NCBI GenBank assembly: GCA_030549495.1
Contig: JAUIRK010000891.1
Span: forward strand, 1-64,000
From: Nectonema munidae
Lineage: Eukaryota > Nematomorpha > Nectonematoida > Nectonematidae
Direction: 5' to 3'
Length of the DNA stretch: 64,000 nt
Shown: one piece after another, positions 49,630-62,280 of the stretch
Layout of the letters: each line of letters begins with the position of its first letter
How positions within the stretch are numbered: position 1 is the stretch's first letter
Notes under the pieces: generated by a model
Told to the model about the DNA's origin: nothing
The model's input: only the letters and a program-made list of their open reading frames with translations
The model's database searches: none
Made by a program: the position numbers and the translations under genes

Positions 49630-50999
49630 GACCAGAAGGATAAACACTTTATCAAATCATAGAAAACGCAAAAACAATGATTACGTTCCATAACCTACAG
49701 AGTAGAAAGTTCTTCAAGAATATATTCAAATCAAACATATTACTAAAAACAAATTGACAGGTAAGATGCACCCAAAAATTGTACGTGTTTTAGTATTTTA
49801 AAAAAATCAATGGACATGCGAGTGTTAAGAAACCCATACTAATGAATAAACCTAAAAAATGATTATAATTCAAAAGACCTAAATAAAAAAATTATCATCA
49901 AATATATCAACTTTTGTGATTTTGAATAAGAAAAACTTATCAAAAGAACTTAATTGTTAACTTCAGGGTTGTTCACAATTTACGTCAACCAAGACAGTGA
50001 GGCGAGAGTCAACAATTTAATAAATCACAAACTTGTTAGATGATAAAATAGTTTAACGTGACAAAGTGAAGGGAGAGGTGTTAAAATTCGCCGAAAATAA
50101 GTAGATGTAAATTGTAAACGACCCATATTAAAATAAATGTCTAAATTACTTGAAATTTGTATCCATTCTTGCCATTGTCATGGAAAAAATATGGATGACA
50201 ATATCTATATGTCAAAAAAAAGTTTGAATAGGTGTAAAATATATTTCATCGATCTTGCTCTACAAATAGGTCCATAAGGTCTCCTTCAATATTTCTTATA
50301 TTTATCATTTCTGTTCTTCCTATATCAGTGGAAGGCGGCTCCGAAAAATATTTAGTTTGATCAGGAGCTATGAGCATCATCAAAATTTAAATCGCTTTCT
50401 GAACTATATGAATAAGAAGAAGAAGAAAATTCAGAGCTCTCCACAGAAGATTCACAGTTGGAACTTGAATGAGAAGACATATTTTGATATGAAATGCAAA
50501 AGCAGAAGAAAATATCGTATAGATCAATATTTCACAACAATAGAGTGTTGAGACTTAGAACAAATGTGGTTGGTAATGCGGTAACATAAACGAAAAGAAG
50601 CATCGTTATTCAACAAACTCTTCCAGCACGTTTCTTGTGTTCATACAATCTATAATCAATATGCTCCACTCTTTGAGCATGAAATTATATGAATCTTATC
50701 ATTATTTCTTATATGGGATGAGAGTTTTCCACGATTATACATACAATATTATTGAATGAAGGTTTCAAATGACAGTAGAAAAGCGCAGACTAGTTTTTTA
50801 TTGATAGATGGCGTTAAATATTTTTTGAATTTGGTTCGACAAATCTGAGATTTCGAAGGTTTTTATCTTAACTATCAAAAAATTTAGCAATAATAATCAA
50901 TTTATTATCTTTTGTCAAATAAAATTCAAAAAATTACGGAATTAAAAAATTTTTGAAATATGGACAAAAATGTCATAGAGTCCGTCAGCAGTGCTTTAA

Positions 51000-52440
51000 C
51001 AAAATCAACCGTCAAGTCAAATTTTCCAAACTGAAGGATGTTTCCTCATGGTGAGAAAATTTAATCCATTAGAGGGGAAATAATTAGAGAAATGAGAAAA
51101 AAAAATTATCGTTGAAAAAAATTGGAAATATCATAGACAATTAACATAATATATAGAAAATAAAATCAATATCCAAAATGACCGTTATTAGATTTTTATA
51201 TTAAAATTCATTTATTATATATTGATAATATTATGAAACTATCAGTGACGACATAAGTTTTATGCCTTTAAGAAAGAGGAAAAATATATATAGTGTACAG
51301 ATATGCGTAGTACTAAGTTTATTAAATAGACTACTGCCGACTAGCAATAAAAATCTTAGGATAAATTATATAATGTCTCAGATTAGAGAGAGTGTATGCC
51401 TGGTGAAGGTATATCAGGTTAGGGTCATGTTCAAACTTAACGCTGAGCCGAGTGTGATATAGTGGTGAAGAATTACTATCAGATGTTCACAGTATACGAG
51501 TACATCAGTTAGCATGGAAAATATGAAATACACATTATGACCCACATATATAGAATCACTAACACATACTTAAAAATATTTATATTTTATTATTTGTTTA
51601 TATTATTTTACAGATTTCAAAGAAGAGCATATGGTTTTAGGATAGTTATTTGGATTACGGGTTCACCTATCTGTGAAAGACGGTTCACCCATCCCCCACT
51701 GTTCTTGAAAACCTTCTCTAATGATATAATAACCATTCCAAATAAATCAACATCTATCAAATGTTCGTCCACATTTGAAACATATAATTGCTAACAGGGG
51801 TAGAGAGGAGGTTTTGAATAGCAGTACGTACGCAGTGCAATGTTTGAATAAATCATCCTATGGTATGGAATATATCCCAGCCATGGTATGGAACCAAGTA
51901 AATCAAAATCATATTTTGAAAACTTTACTCGTATGTCTTTTCCCTCGCATGACGAGTGAAAAAAACAAAGCATGGAGGAGCAGTAATTGGGAAAACTGCA
52001 TTTAAAAAAATTATGGTCGTTTTTAAATCACATAAAAATATTTATCAATAATACTTCATTTCACTTGATGGGTTCCAATTAACCGCGTTAATTAGGACTT
52101 CCTCTATTGTATTATACTGATCCCAACATAATATTGGAGATCCTATTACGATTTTATATCGACTTATAAAAAGTATTACGATTGGCGAACCATCGCCACG
52201 AGTGCGATTCATATAATTATAGATTTCTAGATAATAAAAAAAAGATACTGTGGGGTGTTTTCATCGAGAAGGCACAATTGCGCCGCTTGGATCTTGCTAG
52301 ATACATTGGGTAAATTTATTTCACTAAATATACAAGCATGAAATTGTGTTATGATTTATCTTCATCCTAAATATTGTATTAGGATTCATCTTTATAATAC
52401 TAGATACCTTGTTATTGTAATATTTCTATATAGAGTTAGT
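51000..52440. other. Intergenic stretch
   Basis: Short open frames at 51262-51462, 51537-51794 and 51775-52005 show no motif. Slightly less AT-rich than average, no element recognised. Confidence 0.45.
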
Positions 52441-55400
52441 GAGTGAGGAAATCTCTAAGCAATTTCCAGCTTTGGCTGATATGCTTGCAGGTTGCTAGAC
52501 TTTGGGATTTGATGATTGCGTGGAGTTTAGTTGAAGAAACATTGTAGAGTTCTAGTATTCTAGGAGAAAAATTGTATGTAGTATTTGTGTTCAGTATATA
52601 AAGTAAAGGATAATAAGAGTATATAATTAATTAAGAGGTGTGGGTGGAATAAGATTTTGGTGTGCGATAAGGATTGGTTCTATTTTGTTAATTAAAATTG
52701 AGATTTCTTGAAGTATAATTGGATGTTGTAAAAAATCATATAGAGAAGTAGGAGGTTCGTTAAAGTGTAGATTACAGAAATTAAGTAGTTTAACACGTAA
52801 ATCGTTATAAATTGGGCAATAGAGAATTATGTGTAGGGGTGTTTCGATGTAGGGGCAACCAAATCTACATAATGGATTGTTGTGAAGTTTGAATCTATAG
52901 AAGTAGGAATATGTTGGGCAGTGTGATGAGAACCACTTGATGGAGTAGCGGGAGAGAGTGATGTTTTTGTTGTGAATGGCAAAGTTTATCAAGGGTGGTG
53001 CGATATAGAGATGACCATGTGTTCAGTATAGATGCATATGCGGCTTTAATGATAGTGGATAAAGGGAGAGAAGGTAAGATAAAGGAATGCGTGCTTGAAG
53101 GTAGTGTTTTAGATAGTCTGTCAACACTAGTGTTTTCAGTGCAGGTGGAGTGTGCGGGAGACCAATACATTGTTATGTTGAAATAATTGGAAAGTTGGAT
53201 AAGTTTTGTGGCTAAGCTGTAAGAGGATTGAGGGATTTTGTGATTAAGATTTAGGTCGTTGATGATGTTTTGGGCATCGGTGTAACAGTGTATTTGAGTA
53301 AAGTTGAGGCAGTAGATGCGAAGATTGTCTATGAGGTGATTACAGGCAGCTAAAATAGCAAGAGTTTCTGTTTCGTATGATGAGGTGTTGGAGTCAGTAT
53401 GTAAGACCATAGATGTAAACGGAGTTAGAGAATTGGTGATGTAAAAAGCGTAGGCAGCTGAAGCATGGATTGCAGTTTTGGAACCGTCGGTAAAAATAAA
53501 TAAGTGTTTTGTAAGAGTGGGATCTGAGCGTTGCTTTTTGATTAGGTTGATAGCGAAGTTTTTGTGTTTGCATAAGACCAGATTGTAGGACGTAATTTTA
53601 GAAGGATGAATAAGAGAGATAGGATGGATTTCAGGTGATATAGAGTAGTGGGTAAGATGTGGAATGTATTTGTTGCAGATGGTGGCAAAATATGAAAGCA
53701 TTTTGGATGATAATGGTGTGTATAACGTGGTGAATTGATGGATAGAGGGTAATGCTTTGAAAGTTTTGGAGTAATGATTTACAATTGTTAATTGTAGTTT
53801 ATATAGGATAGGGAGAGTGTCCGTTAAAAGTTCGAGTTTAGAAGTTGAGGTAGTGTGATAGGCGTTTGTAATCGTGAGGAGGCAGGTGCGGTGAATTTTG
53901 TTTATGAGGGTTCTGGTATTTTGTAGTTTTAGAGTGTGACCCCATGATAGAATGCCGTATTGAATAATAGGTAAGACAATAGAAGAGTATATATATTTGG
54001 AAATTTTTGGGTGGAGACCCCATTTGTATGATATGGCTTTTTTGAATAAGAAGATTGTAGATGTTAGTTTGGAGAGTACATTCTTTAGATGTAGAGAGAA
54101 TTTTAGGTTGGATTGGAAAGTAATGCCAAGATATTTTAGGTGAGTGACAGGTGTGATGAGATTAGATTAATTTGTGTAAAGAGGTTGTGGTGAGATTCTT
54201 TTGCGTGTAAAGTAATTACATTGAGCTTGGATGTGTTAAAATGGATTTTGTATTTTGGTGCAAGTGGATTTGGTTTAAGAGGTTAGTAGCATTGTTGATG
54301 TTTGTGTTTTGATTTGGGTTGGTAAATGTAAAGAGAATATCATCAGAATAACATTGAGCAAAGTGTGAGTTAGAATTTATGTATGATAAGAACGGATTGA
54401 TGAGTATGAGCCATAAGATGTCAGAAAGGCAACCCCCTTGTGGTGTAGAAAGGGAGAGTTGTTTGATGTGGATGTTGTTGTTGGGGAAGAAAATTAAAAT
54501 GCGGTTGTTTAGGTAGTTTTGTATGAATTTGATATTATAAAGTGGATATTTATTTTCAATAAGATTCTGGAGGATCGCAGGGTGCCATGCAGAGTTAAAC
54601 GCATTGTCGATATCTAGAAATGTGGTTGTCGCAATGTTGTTGTGACTGAGAGTGTGTTCTAGGAAGAGTGAGAGGCGAGTCAATGCGAGTTCAGTGTTTC
54701 TGTTTGGGAGGTATGCAAATTGATTTGGATGAATCAAGTTGTTTTTGAATATATAGTGTAATAGGCGTTTTCTTAGTAATTTTTCTAAAATTTTGCCAAG
54801 AGTTGGAAGGATTGAAATGGGTCGCCAGTTTTTAATTTGGTCATGGTTTCGGTTTGGTTTTGGAATGAGAATTAATTTGCAGATCTTCCAAATGTTAGGG
54901 AAAAAGTTATGTTTGAGGCAAGCGTTGTATATGTTGAGGAGGTGAAATTTTAAAATGTGATAAGCTTTTTTTATGTGTTTTGATGATATGTAATCAAGGC
55001 TAGAGGATGATTTAGATGTGAGGTTGTTAATAGTATGATTTAATTCTTTATCTGTGATGGGTGGGAAGAAGGTTACTGTGTTATGTGTAAGATTATGATG
55101 AACTGATTTTCTAATCATTGTGTTGAAGATATTATCTGAATCTTGTGTATCAGAAGGGAAAAGTGAGTTTAAGAAAGGGGGGTTGATGTGTGTAGTGGTG
55201 TTAGAGTTTGGAAGAAGGTGCTGTGGTAGAGGGGTCTGAGATTTATTGTTTTTGAGTTTGTTTATTAGATACCATGGATTTGAGGGGGTTTGGTTGCAGA
55301 ACTTGATCCAGGATTGTTTTTTAGCTTGTGTGATGGCGCTTTTAAATTTATGTTTGAGGGTGAAGTAAGATTGGATAGAGGAAGGGGTATATGATTTTCT

Positions 55401-55925
55401 TAATCGTTTTAGTGAGGCTCGAAGTTCTTTTTTGAGGGATGTAAGTTGACAATTCCAAAAGTAGGCGTTTTGCCTTTTGAATTTGTTCTTGCTTGGATGC
55501 AAGATGTAATATTTTTATTGAGGTATGTTGCAGATGATTCAATGTTTTTGGTTGATTCAGTATTGAGAGGGTTATGACTTAGATTAAGTTGAAGTTTTTG
55601 AAAGTATGAGGTCCAAAAGATTTGATTTCCAAATTGAAAACAGAAAGGTTTTGATTGAATAGGTCGCAGATAAACTTGAAAGGTAATGTAGCAATGGTCA
55701 GATGCGAAATGCGTATTGGAGATGCACCAGTTGTGAATGAGATTTAGCGAATGATAGATTGTTATAGTTAGATCGATGTGTGATTTTTTGGTATCCCAAA
55801 TGAAAGATCTTGCGTTCAGATCAACAGAGATGATAATATGGTGATTTTTTGACGTGTTTTTAGTCAGAATGTTAGAATAGAGGAGTATTGTGGATGGCTG
55901 ATTTGATGAGTATACATGCAGAGTA
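52440..55925 (-). mobile_element. LINE C: I-like non-LTR retrotransposon with RNase H, 5'-truncated
   Basis: A minus-strand LINE covers the end of an endonuclease, a reverse transcriptase, an RNase H and a Cys/His C-terminal motif in that order, which fits the I/LOA/R1 group of Jockey-superfamily elements. It starts inside the endonuclease at about 55925, so the 5' end and ORF1 are missing. The plus strand is visibly rich in G and T over the whole element; the sense strand is A/C-rich and codes for many Asn, Thr, Pro and His. The 3' boundary near 52440 is approximate. Target duplications were not found. Confidence 0.88.
52627..55920 (-). pseudogene. LINE C ORF2: endonuclease end, RT, RNase H (about four breaks)
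   Basis: Blocks in order on the minus strand: SVDLNARSFIWDTKKS and FASDHCYITF (endonuclease, 55.85-55.6 kb); RT with NWRPISILPTLGKIL, TTFLDIDNAFNSAWH, TPQGGCLSDILW and CYSDDILF (55502-54216); thumb HLKYLGITF to QYGILSWGH (54.17-53.9 kb); RNase H with FIFTDGSK, YETETLAIL, CYTDAQN and SVDRLSK (53.6-53.05 kb); C-terminal CRFGCPYIETPLHIILYC. Frame changes occur near 55500, twice near 54170-54240, and near 52900-52990. Motif A has Asn where Asp is usual (AFN) and motif C is YSDD instead of YADD, so the copy is probably inactive apart from the shifts. Confidence 0.85.
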
Positions 55926-56278
55926 TTCGTTTAATGGAGGTATATATGTATGAGTGTATAGTTGCATGTGTAATGTGGAATGTAAACAAAAAAATTAATT
56001 TTTCAGTAATTGATTTGAAAAACCAAATATATCAAATGACTGATCTTTTGCAGCACATATAGCCAACTTTGCCTAGAAAGTTGTCTAAATATTGTAGATA
56101 CAGTTCCCTATATTACGGCACACAATTATTCATGGTTTTTTTTATATGGCTTGATATAAATAAATAATTAAGTATATATTTTTCAAAGTTGATTTGCTTT
56201 TTCTTCTACACATGAGCTCTTTAAATTCGTCTTCTATTTCTGAGCAGATAACTTCTATATCTTTTAATTGGTCTATAA
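55926..56278. other. Flank between LINE C and hAT 2
   Basis: From ATG 56212 a short Ser-rich open frame (MSSLNSSSISEQITSIS) runs into the hAT insertion. Otherwise nothing recognised. Confidence 0.35.
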
Positions 56279-57725
56279 AAGAGATGTCCAAGACTTCGAT
56301 CGCGATCTACTAGTCGATCGTGAAAGGACTTCAGGTAGATCGCGAGATGTTTTATGAAAATTTTTATATGAGCGGAAATTTTATTTAAATTTTTTTTATT
56401 TTTTTTTTTATTTTTTTAAAAAAATTTCATAATGATTTAATTGAAGAACATATTCGACTTTCTAAGTACTGATCCGTTTTCGTCATGTAGACATGTAGCA
56501 CAAGATGAACGAATATACTCATTTCATTTTTTATTTTTCACACAAATATTTATCAATTAAATGAGTAAAATTTTAAATATTTTATGTTTAAAAGTATGCT
56601 CTATTATGGAAAAATTGCAAACTTCATTAAAATGATAAGCTTTAAACCTAATTACTTCTCAAACTGAATGAAATTTAGCAAAAAGTAGATGAAAGAAAAT
56701 TAATATCTATGAAATATTGTAAATAATTTCAATGATATTTGAATATTTATCAGGTATTAATAATTTTAAAAATAATCAAATAAATTTTCTTATTTTAATT
56801 AACGAATTTTTTTAAAAAGACGTTTAAAAAGTTTTAATCATTTATTTACTTTAAAAAGAATTAAAAAAATTCTTAAAAAAAATATTCAATTTGTTTTTAA
56901 ATAAGTTATTTGTAGTTATATTTAATATTAATTCTTTCAATGAAAAGCTGAATCTGTTAATCAAACAACTCAAAAGCACAGACTTCAAACACTTTCCAAT
57001 TCTAAAGGATGAAATCAGAAATAAAAAGAACCTTTCTATTGAAAAATATCTCGAAAGTTTATTTTTACTTCAGAAAGAGTTTAAGAAACGATTTACTTCT
57101 TTTGAAGAGCTCCGAATCATTTTAACTTTTTTATCCAATCCTTTTCATGAAGAAGTTGATATTGAAAATCTTAAAAACAAGTTTGATTTCAAAAGTCTAG
57201 CTGACTTGGAGGACGAACTAATCACTTTCAAATGCGACTTAACTTTGAAAACATTGTTGAAGGAATCTGATTTCAAAAAGTACATTCATAGAACTAAATA
57301 CCCGAGTATTTGGAAAATATACGCTACTTTTTCGGCATTTTTTGGTTCCACATATTTGTGTGAATCCACTTTTTCTATTATGAATATCATTAAAACTAAA
57401 AACAGATCAAAATTTGCAAATGATCATTTGAATTCCTGCTTGAAAATAGCACTGCCAAATCAAAATCCAAATATTAAAAAACTTGTTGAAAAAATGCAAA
57501 TTCAGGTGTCTTCAAAAAGAATATTGGTTTTTTTTGTTTCTTTTCATGTCATTGTTTTAATTTTTCGTGCAATATTATGTTCATTATCGTTTTAATAAGA
57601 TTTTTACGTGTTTTAATTCAAAAATATTGCCACTCCTTTATATATTTTTCGAGTAGATCGCTGAAATTTTTTTGAAAAAAAGTCGAACTAAGCAGAAAAA
57701 AGTTTGGACATGCCTGAGTCTATAA
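56271..57725 (+). mobile_element. Internally shortened hAT element with exact 8-bp target duplication
   Basis: GTCTATAA lies at 56271-56278 and 57718-57725. The left end AAGAGATGTCCAAG and the right end (reverse complement) CAGGCATGTCCAAAC are inverted, followed by GATCTACT-type words on both sides (56306 and 57650). The element is 1.44 kb, so most of the transposase is missing. The exact duplication suggests a rather recent insertion. Confidence 0.82.
56891..57595 (+). pseudogene. hAT transposase C-terminal part (ZBED5/SCAND3-like)
   Basis: A single open frame of about 234 codons whose first codon is not a normal ATG, so it is a fragment. It ends in a hATC dimerisation domain: YPSIWKIYATFSAFFGSTYL, then CESTFSIMNIIKTKNRSKF, then NDHLNSCLKIAL. 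This CE.TFS.MN..K...R..L.N.HL pattern is typical of ZBED5/GTF2IRD2-type hAT proteins. The DNA-binding BED finger and the catalytic DDE part are absent. The frame is free of stops over the kept part. Confidence 0.82.
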
Positions 57726-59339
57726 CATCGTCTACTTCGGGAGCAGATATTTGCGATATACTAAGTTCTCCTGATAATACAGAGTATTCTAGGACTTCCT
57801 TAGACCAAATCAAGGTTGTCCTTTCGTTCTAAATAAAACGAATTAGAAATCCTTTTGGACCAGATCGCTCTTCAAAATTTCTTAGTGTTTCGCTTAAAAT
57901 TTTAAACTATTTCTTAGTGACGAATTAGTTCGAAAAAAGGAAATGCAGCATTCTTTCATTGTTTTAGTGGTACATGTAAGATATTGTAAACCCATTGAAG
58001 GAGAAAATCATCAGACACTTTAAACCTTGATAATATCTCTTAAGGCATGCAAAATATAACTCAAATAAGTATTTTCTCCAAAGGTTGAGATGAAGAATTT
58101 TCTTGAAGATTTCTCAGACATCTAAACACCAAAGAAAAAGTAACCTCACCCTTCTAGCTAATTTAATTCTAAAGTAGAAGAAGAAACAAAAGTTCTTTCC
58201 TTTTTTATTAACTGCTCGTTATCCACTTTACTATGTTTATTTGTTAATTTTTAAAATAAATAAATAAATAGTCACATTTTCATTACTCTATTTCTTTAAC
58301 ATATTAGAGGTTGAAATTTGGATGGGTGAACTCAGTGCAGGAAGAAATGTTATAAAATGTTAGTCAAACACTGCTCAAGTTGCTATAAAGAAAACTTCTA
58401 TGATGGGAAGAAACTTTTTCCCTGCTTTTGGAAAAGAAATATCATCCAGAGCTTCAACCGGACTACTCGTAGAGAAAGCAAGACAGAAATTTCTTTAGAA
58501 ACCCCTGTAGCTATCATAGTCATGGCAATTTTAACCTAACATTTTTTCTTTTGTTGTGATGAGGATCATACGGCTAATCACCCCGGACCCCTTTCATCTT
58601 GAGGCTCCTTCTACATCTTTATTTACTCCTCTCCACATATAACGACACTTATAAAGATAGACCAGCTCTGGCTGACGTTCCTAGTGAAATAGCTACTTTT
58701 CATTCTTACTCAGAGCTCCCCTTCATAGTGCTAAATGGAATTGAACGTTAGATGCCCTTAACCCATTTCCGCCTCTCCAAATACTCCTATTGAAAACGAT
58801 ACTCTAATTGATAATCTTAGCTTTTTTCAATAGTGATCCCCTTTTTGAAACCACAAATATGTTATTTGGCTTTCTCAAAGAATTCGAAATCTACGCTTAA
58901 GGACATCCTCCCTGACGTTTTTAATGAGGAATAAATGAAAGAAAATCCATATATTAGTGACGTCATCAAAGTAATTAACTTTTAATGCATGAAGAAAATG
59001 TTCTCAAAAGATGTTTAAAAAACATTTTGATTTTTCGAAAATAAGTTTTCTTCACTTTTATGATAATATTTTCATTTTTTTCACTAATAGTCTAAATTTA
59101 AGTAATAAAACTGATATATTTTTCACCTTCTTTTATGCATCACTATATTTTAATATTAATACGACACAAAAGTAAAATTTTTAAGAAACTATCAATCTAC
59201 ATCTTATCAATTTGTTTAAAGATAAATTATCAGCAAAAAAACTGACACTTAGTTAATATGCATTTCGCAATTTATCCTAAACTAGTAGTTTTTTTTTGCC
59301 AAAACACATATGATGAGTATCAAAGAATTTAATAAACAA
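57726..59339. other. Intergenic; coding-like remnants not identified
   Basis: Right of the hAT insertion a Ser-rich frame continues briefly (SGADICDILSSPDNTEYS near 57743). A 60-codon frame at 58357-58539 (CSSCYKENFYDGKKLFPCF) and neighbouring frames look like decayed coding, but I cannot name it. The rest is AT-rich. Confidence 0.35.
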
Positions 59340-62280
59340 TTAGTTAGGGCGTACCCTGTAGGCGACGCACAGTGGTTTCGCCCATCCACTGTGAAATCAC
59401 AAGGGCTACCGTGCAAAGAGCGAGTACGGCTAAAGAAGCTTGCTCAAAGTAAATTGAAAATTGGAAGTTTAAATGTTGGAACTATGAAAGGTCGTGGAAG
59501 AGAGTTGGTTGAACTTATGAAGACGAGAAGTTTAGATATATTATGTTTACAAGAGACAAGATGGAAAGGCATTAAAGCAAAAGAGCTAGATAAAGGTTTT
59601 AAATTTTATTACAGCAGCGCATCAGCTAAGGGAAAAAATGGAGTCGGTATAATACTTTCACCTTAAATGAAAGAAAGTCTTGTTATGGTTGAAAGAGAAG
59701 GGGATAGGTTGATGAGTATAAAAATTCTCTACGGTCAAATTCCTTTGCATGTTATAACTGCATATGCACCACAATGTGGAGTTAGTGAAGAAGTTAAAGA
59801 AGTCTTTTGGAGACAATTAGAAGCAATGTTAGTAAGTATTCCTGCTGAAGATAGACTAGTATTAGGAGGAGATTTGAATGGACATATAGGCCAAGAAAAT
59901 AAAGGTATAGAAAGAGTACATGGAGGCCACGGTTACGGATGTCGGAACAAAGATGGAGAAAGAGTAATAGAAGTTGCTAATGCATCTGACTTGATGATTG
60001 CTAACACTTTTTTCAAGAAAAAGAAAGAACATCTAATCACATACAAAAGTGGTGTAATTGTGGCTCAGATTGATTTTATGTTGTATAAAAGATCGAAAAT
60101 AAAAGAAGTGGTCGATTGCACAGTCATTCCCGGAGATCATGTTGCTGCACAGCATAGGTTATTGGTTGTTAGTCTTCTCATGAGTGTCCCAAAACCAAGG
60201 AAAAAGATGGGTGAAAGGAAGATAAAGTGGAGAGAGCTGTTAAAAGAAGAAAAACTAAAAGAATTTAAGATTAAAGTTTTAAAAAGACTCGATAATATCA
60301 TAGATGAAGTCAATAAGTGGTGGAACAAAAATTCAAATATAATTAGAAGCACAGCGGTTGAAGTCTTAGGAATGTCGTCTGCTAAAAATGCAAACTTTAA
60401 GCAACAGTGGTGGTGGATTCCAAGTTTACAGGAAAAACTGAAGGAAAAGAAAAATGCTAAGAAAAAGTGGGAAAAATCAAGAAGAAAAAAAGATAAAGAT
60501 GAGTTTGAATGGGTGAAAAAGGAAGCAAAGAAGGAAGTTGCTGTGGCGAAATCAAAGGCGTGTTAATGTATTTATGAAGATTTAGAAACACCGCAAGGAC
60601 AAAAGAAAGTCTATTGGCTGACTAAGCTTAGAAACAAAGAAACCAAGGACCTCAATCATATTAAAGAGATAAAGGACGCAGAAGGTAAAGTCGTAAAAAG
60701 TGAACCTAAAATTGTTGAAAGATGGAAAGAATATTTTTCTAGGTTGCTTAATGAAGAAAACTCCCGAAAGTATTTTGAAGACTGATTTGTTTGTCAAGGA
60801 CCAATAGAAGAGATAAAAAGGTGTGAAGTTGAAGTTGCCCTGAAAAAGATGAAAAACAACAAAATGGTAGGGCCCGATTCTATACCCATTGAAGTGTGGA
60901 AAGCTTTAGGAGAAGAAGGAGTCAATATCTTATGGAGATTATTGAAAAAGATTGTACAGCAAGAGGCAATACCACAGGAGTGGGGAAAAAGTATGATCGT
61001 TTCAATTTTCAAAAATAAAGGAGATGTGCAAGATTGTTCAAATTACAGAGGGATAAAACTTTTATCCCACACAATGAAAGTTTTTGAAAAAATAATAGAA
61101 ATTAGACTAAGAAAAATGTTGAGAATATCAGAGAGCCAATTTGGTTTCATGCCTGTGAAGGGAACAATAAATGCAATTTTTATAATGAGACAGATGTGGG
61201 AAAAATTTGGGGAAAAGCAAAAAGAGCTACATGCTGTATTTGTTGATCTTGAGAAAGCATATGATAGATTACCAAGACAAGAAGTATGGAGATGCTTAAG
61301 GAAAAAGTTCGTGCCTGAAAAATATGTAAAACTAATTATGAAAATGTTAAAACCGGTGTTAAAACAATTGTAGGCAAAACAGAAGAGTTTAATGTAAAAA
61401 TTGGTCTACACCAAGGATCAAGTCTTAGCCCTTTTGTTTTCAATATAGTATTCGATGTTATTACTGATGAATTAAGAGAGGGAATGCCTTGGGAAATTAT
61501 GTACGCCGATGATGTAGTTTTAGTTAGTGAAACAAAAGAAGGAGTTGAAAGAAAACTTGAAAAGTGGGTTCAAGTTTTAGAAAGCAGGGATTTAAAAATA
61601 AATATAAACAAGACAGAGTGTCTAGTAATGAATGATAGGAATGTACATGATGATATTGACGATAATATGAAAGGTTTAAAGATAGAGGGAGATGTAATAA
61701 GAAGAGTAAAAAATTTCAGATATCTTGGTTCAACTATGATGGAAAATGGCAGAGAAGATGTGGAGATAAATAGAAGAATTCAGTCAGGTTGGAAAAATTG
61801 GCGTGATGTTTCAGGAGTACTTTGTAACAGAAAAATGCCTATCAAATTTAAAGGAAAAATTTACAAAACAGTCATAAGACCTGCTATGCTATATGGACTG
61901 AAGACCTTGGCAGTAAAGAAAAGCAATGAAAAGAAATTAGAAGTTGCTGAAATGAAGATGCTAAGATGGATGAGTGGAGTGAACAGAAAAGATAAGTAAT
62001 TAGGAAAAGTGTCAAAGTCACAAGAATGGGGAATAAGATGGAAGAAGAGCGCTTGAGATGCTTTGGCCATGTCTTTAGAAAAGATGAAGAAAGTATTGAG
62101 AGAAAGATGATGGAGCAAGATGTAGAAGGCAAAAGAAGAAGGGGAAGACCAAAGATGAGATGGAGGGATTGTGTTGTAGCTGATGGCAGGAAGAAGAAGA
62201 TTGACTTGAAAAAAGACTGCGAACTGGCTTTGGACAGGAGAAGATGGAAGATACTCATCGCAAACAGCGATCCTATATAG
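59310..62280 (+). pseudogene. LINE D ORF: RTE endonuclease and reverse transcriptase, five breaks
   Basis: The endonuclease resembles CFDP2-like RTE proteins: KLKIGSLNVGTMKGRGREL, ILCLQETRWKGIKAKEL, GVGIILSP, LGGDLNGHIG and PGDHVAAQHRLLVV. The RT reads VGPDSIPIEVWKAL, CSNYRGIKLLSHTMKVFEK, SQFGFMPVKGTINAIF, VFVDLEKAYDRLPRQ, then LHQGSSLSPFVF, then MYADDVVLVS (motif C) and RVKNFRYLGSTM. The C-terminus has RLRCFGHVFRKDEES and RRRGRPKMRW, typical for RTE. Breaks: TAA at 59664-59666, TAA at 60564-60566 and a TGA near 60783, all in one frame, and frameshifts near 61350-61375 and 62000. Apart from these the domains are complete, so this copy decayed recently. Confidence 0.88.

Larger units (their letters stand above)
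46946..50480 (-). pseudogene. piggyBac transposase, interrupted
   Basis: piggyBac transposases cut at TTAA and leave no footprint. It starts at ATG 50480 (MSSHSSSNCESSVESSEF), a Ser/Glu-rich acidic N-terminus, followed by a stop and EPPSTDIGRTEMINI near 50340. The core resumes at 48462 after a MITE: LTIDEQLVSFRGRC and KVYDPKKPA (first catalytic Asp), then GCGIYTDRFFTSHDL (second Asp), then NEFKGGVDVPNKML (third Asp), and a Cys-rich C-terminus CLKCEKFVCQIHSKI. Frame changes separate the blocks near 47980, 47750 and 47210. The Cys-rich end is present twice in tandem. Family call is certain; the copy is broken. Confidence 0.85.
46737..50995 (-). mobile_element. piggyBac DNA transposon with TTAA target site
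   Basis: TTAA lies at 46733-46736 and at 50996-50999. The left end is CCCTTGCTTTACGGAC and the right end, reverse complemented, is AGCACTGCTGACGGAC; both go on with a TATGGACATTTTTGTCC-like hairpin block, so the inverted repeats cover about 38 bp with mismatches. A shared subterminal word AGATGGCGTTAAA lies at about 46929 and 50806. The minus strand encodes a piggyBac transposase. At 4.26 kb it is longer than usual, partly because of a nested MITE and an unexplained part at 49.1-50.25 kb. Confidence 0.87.
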
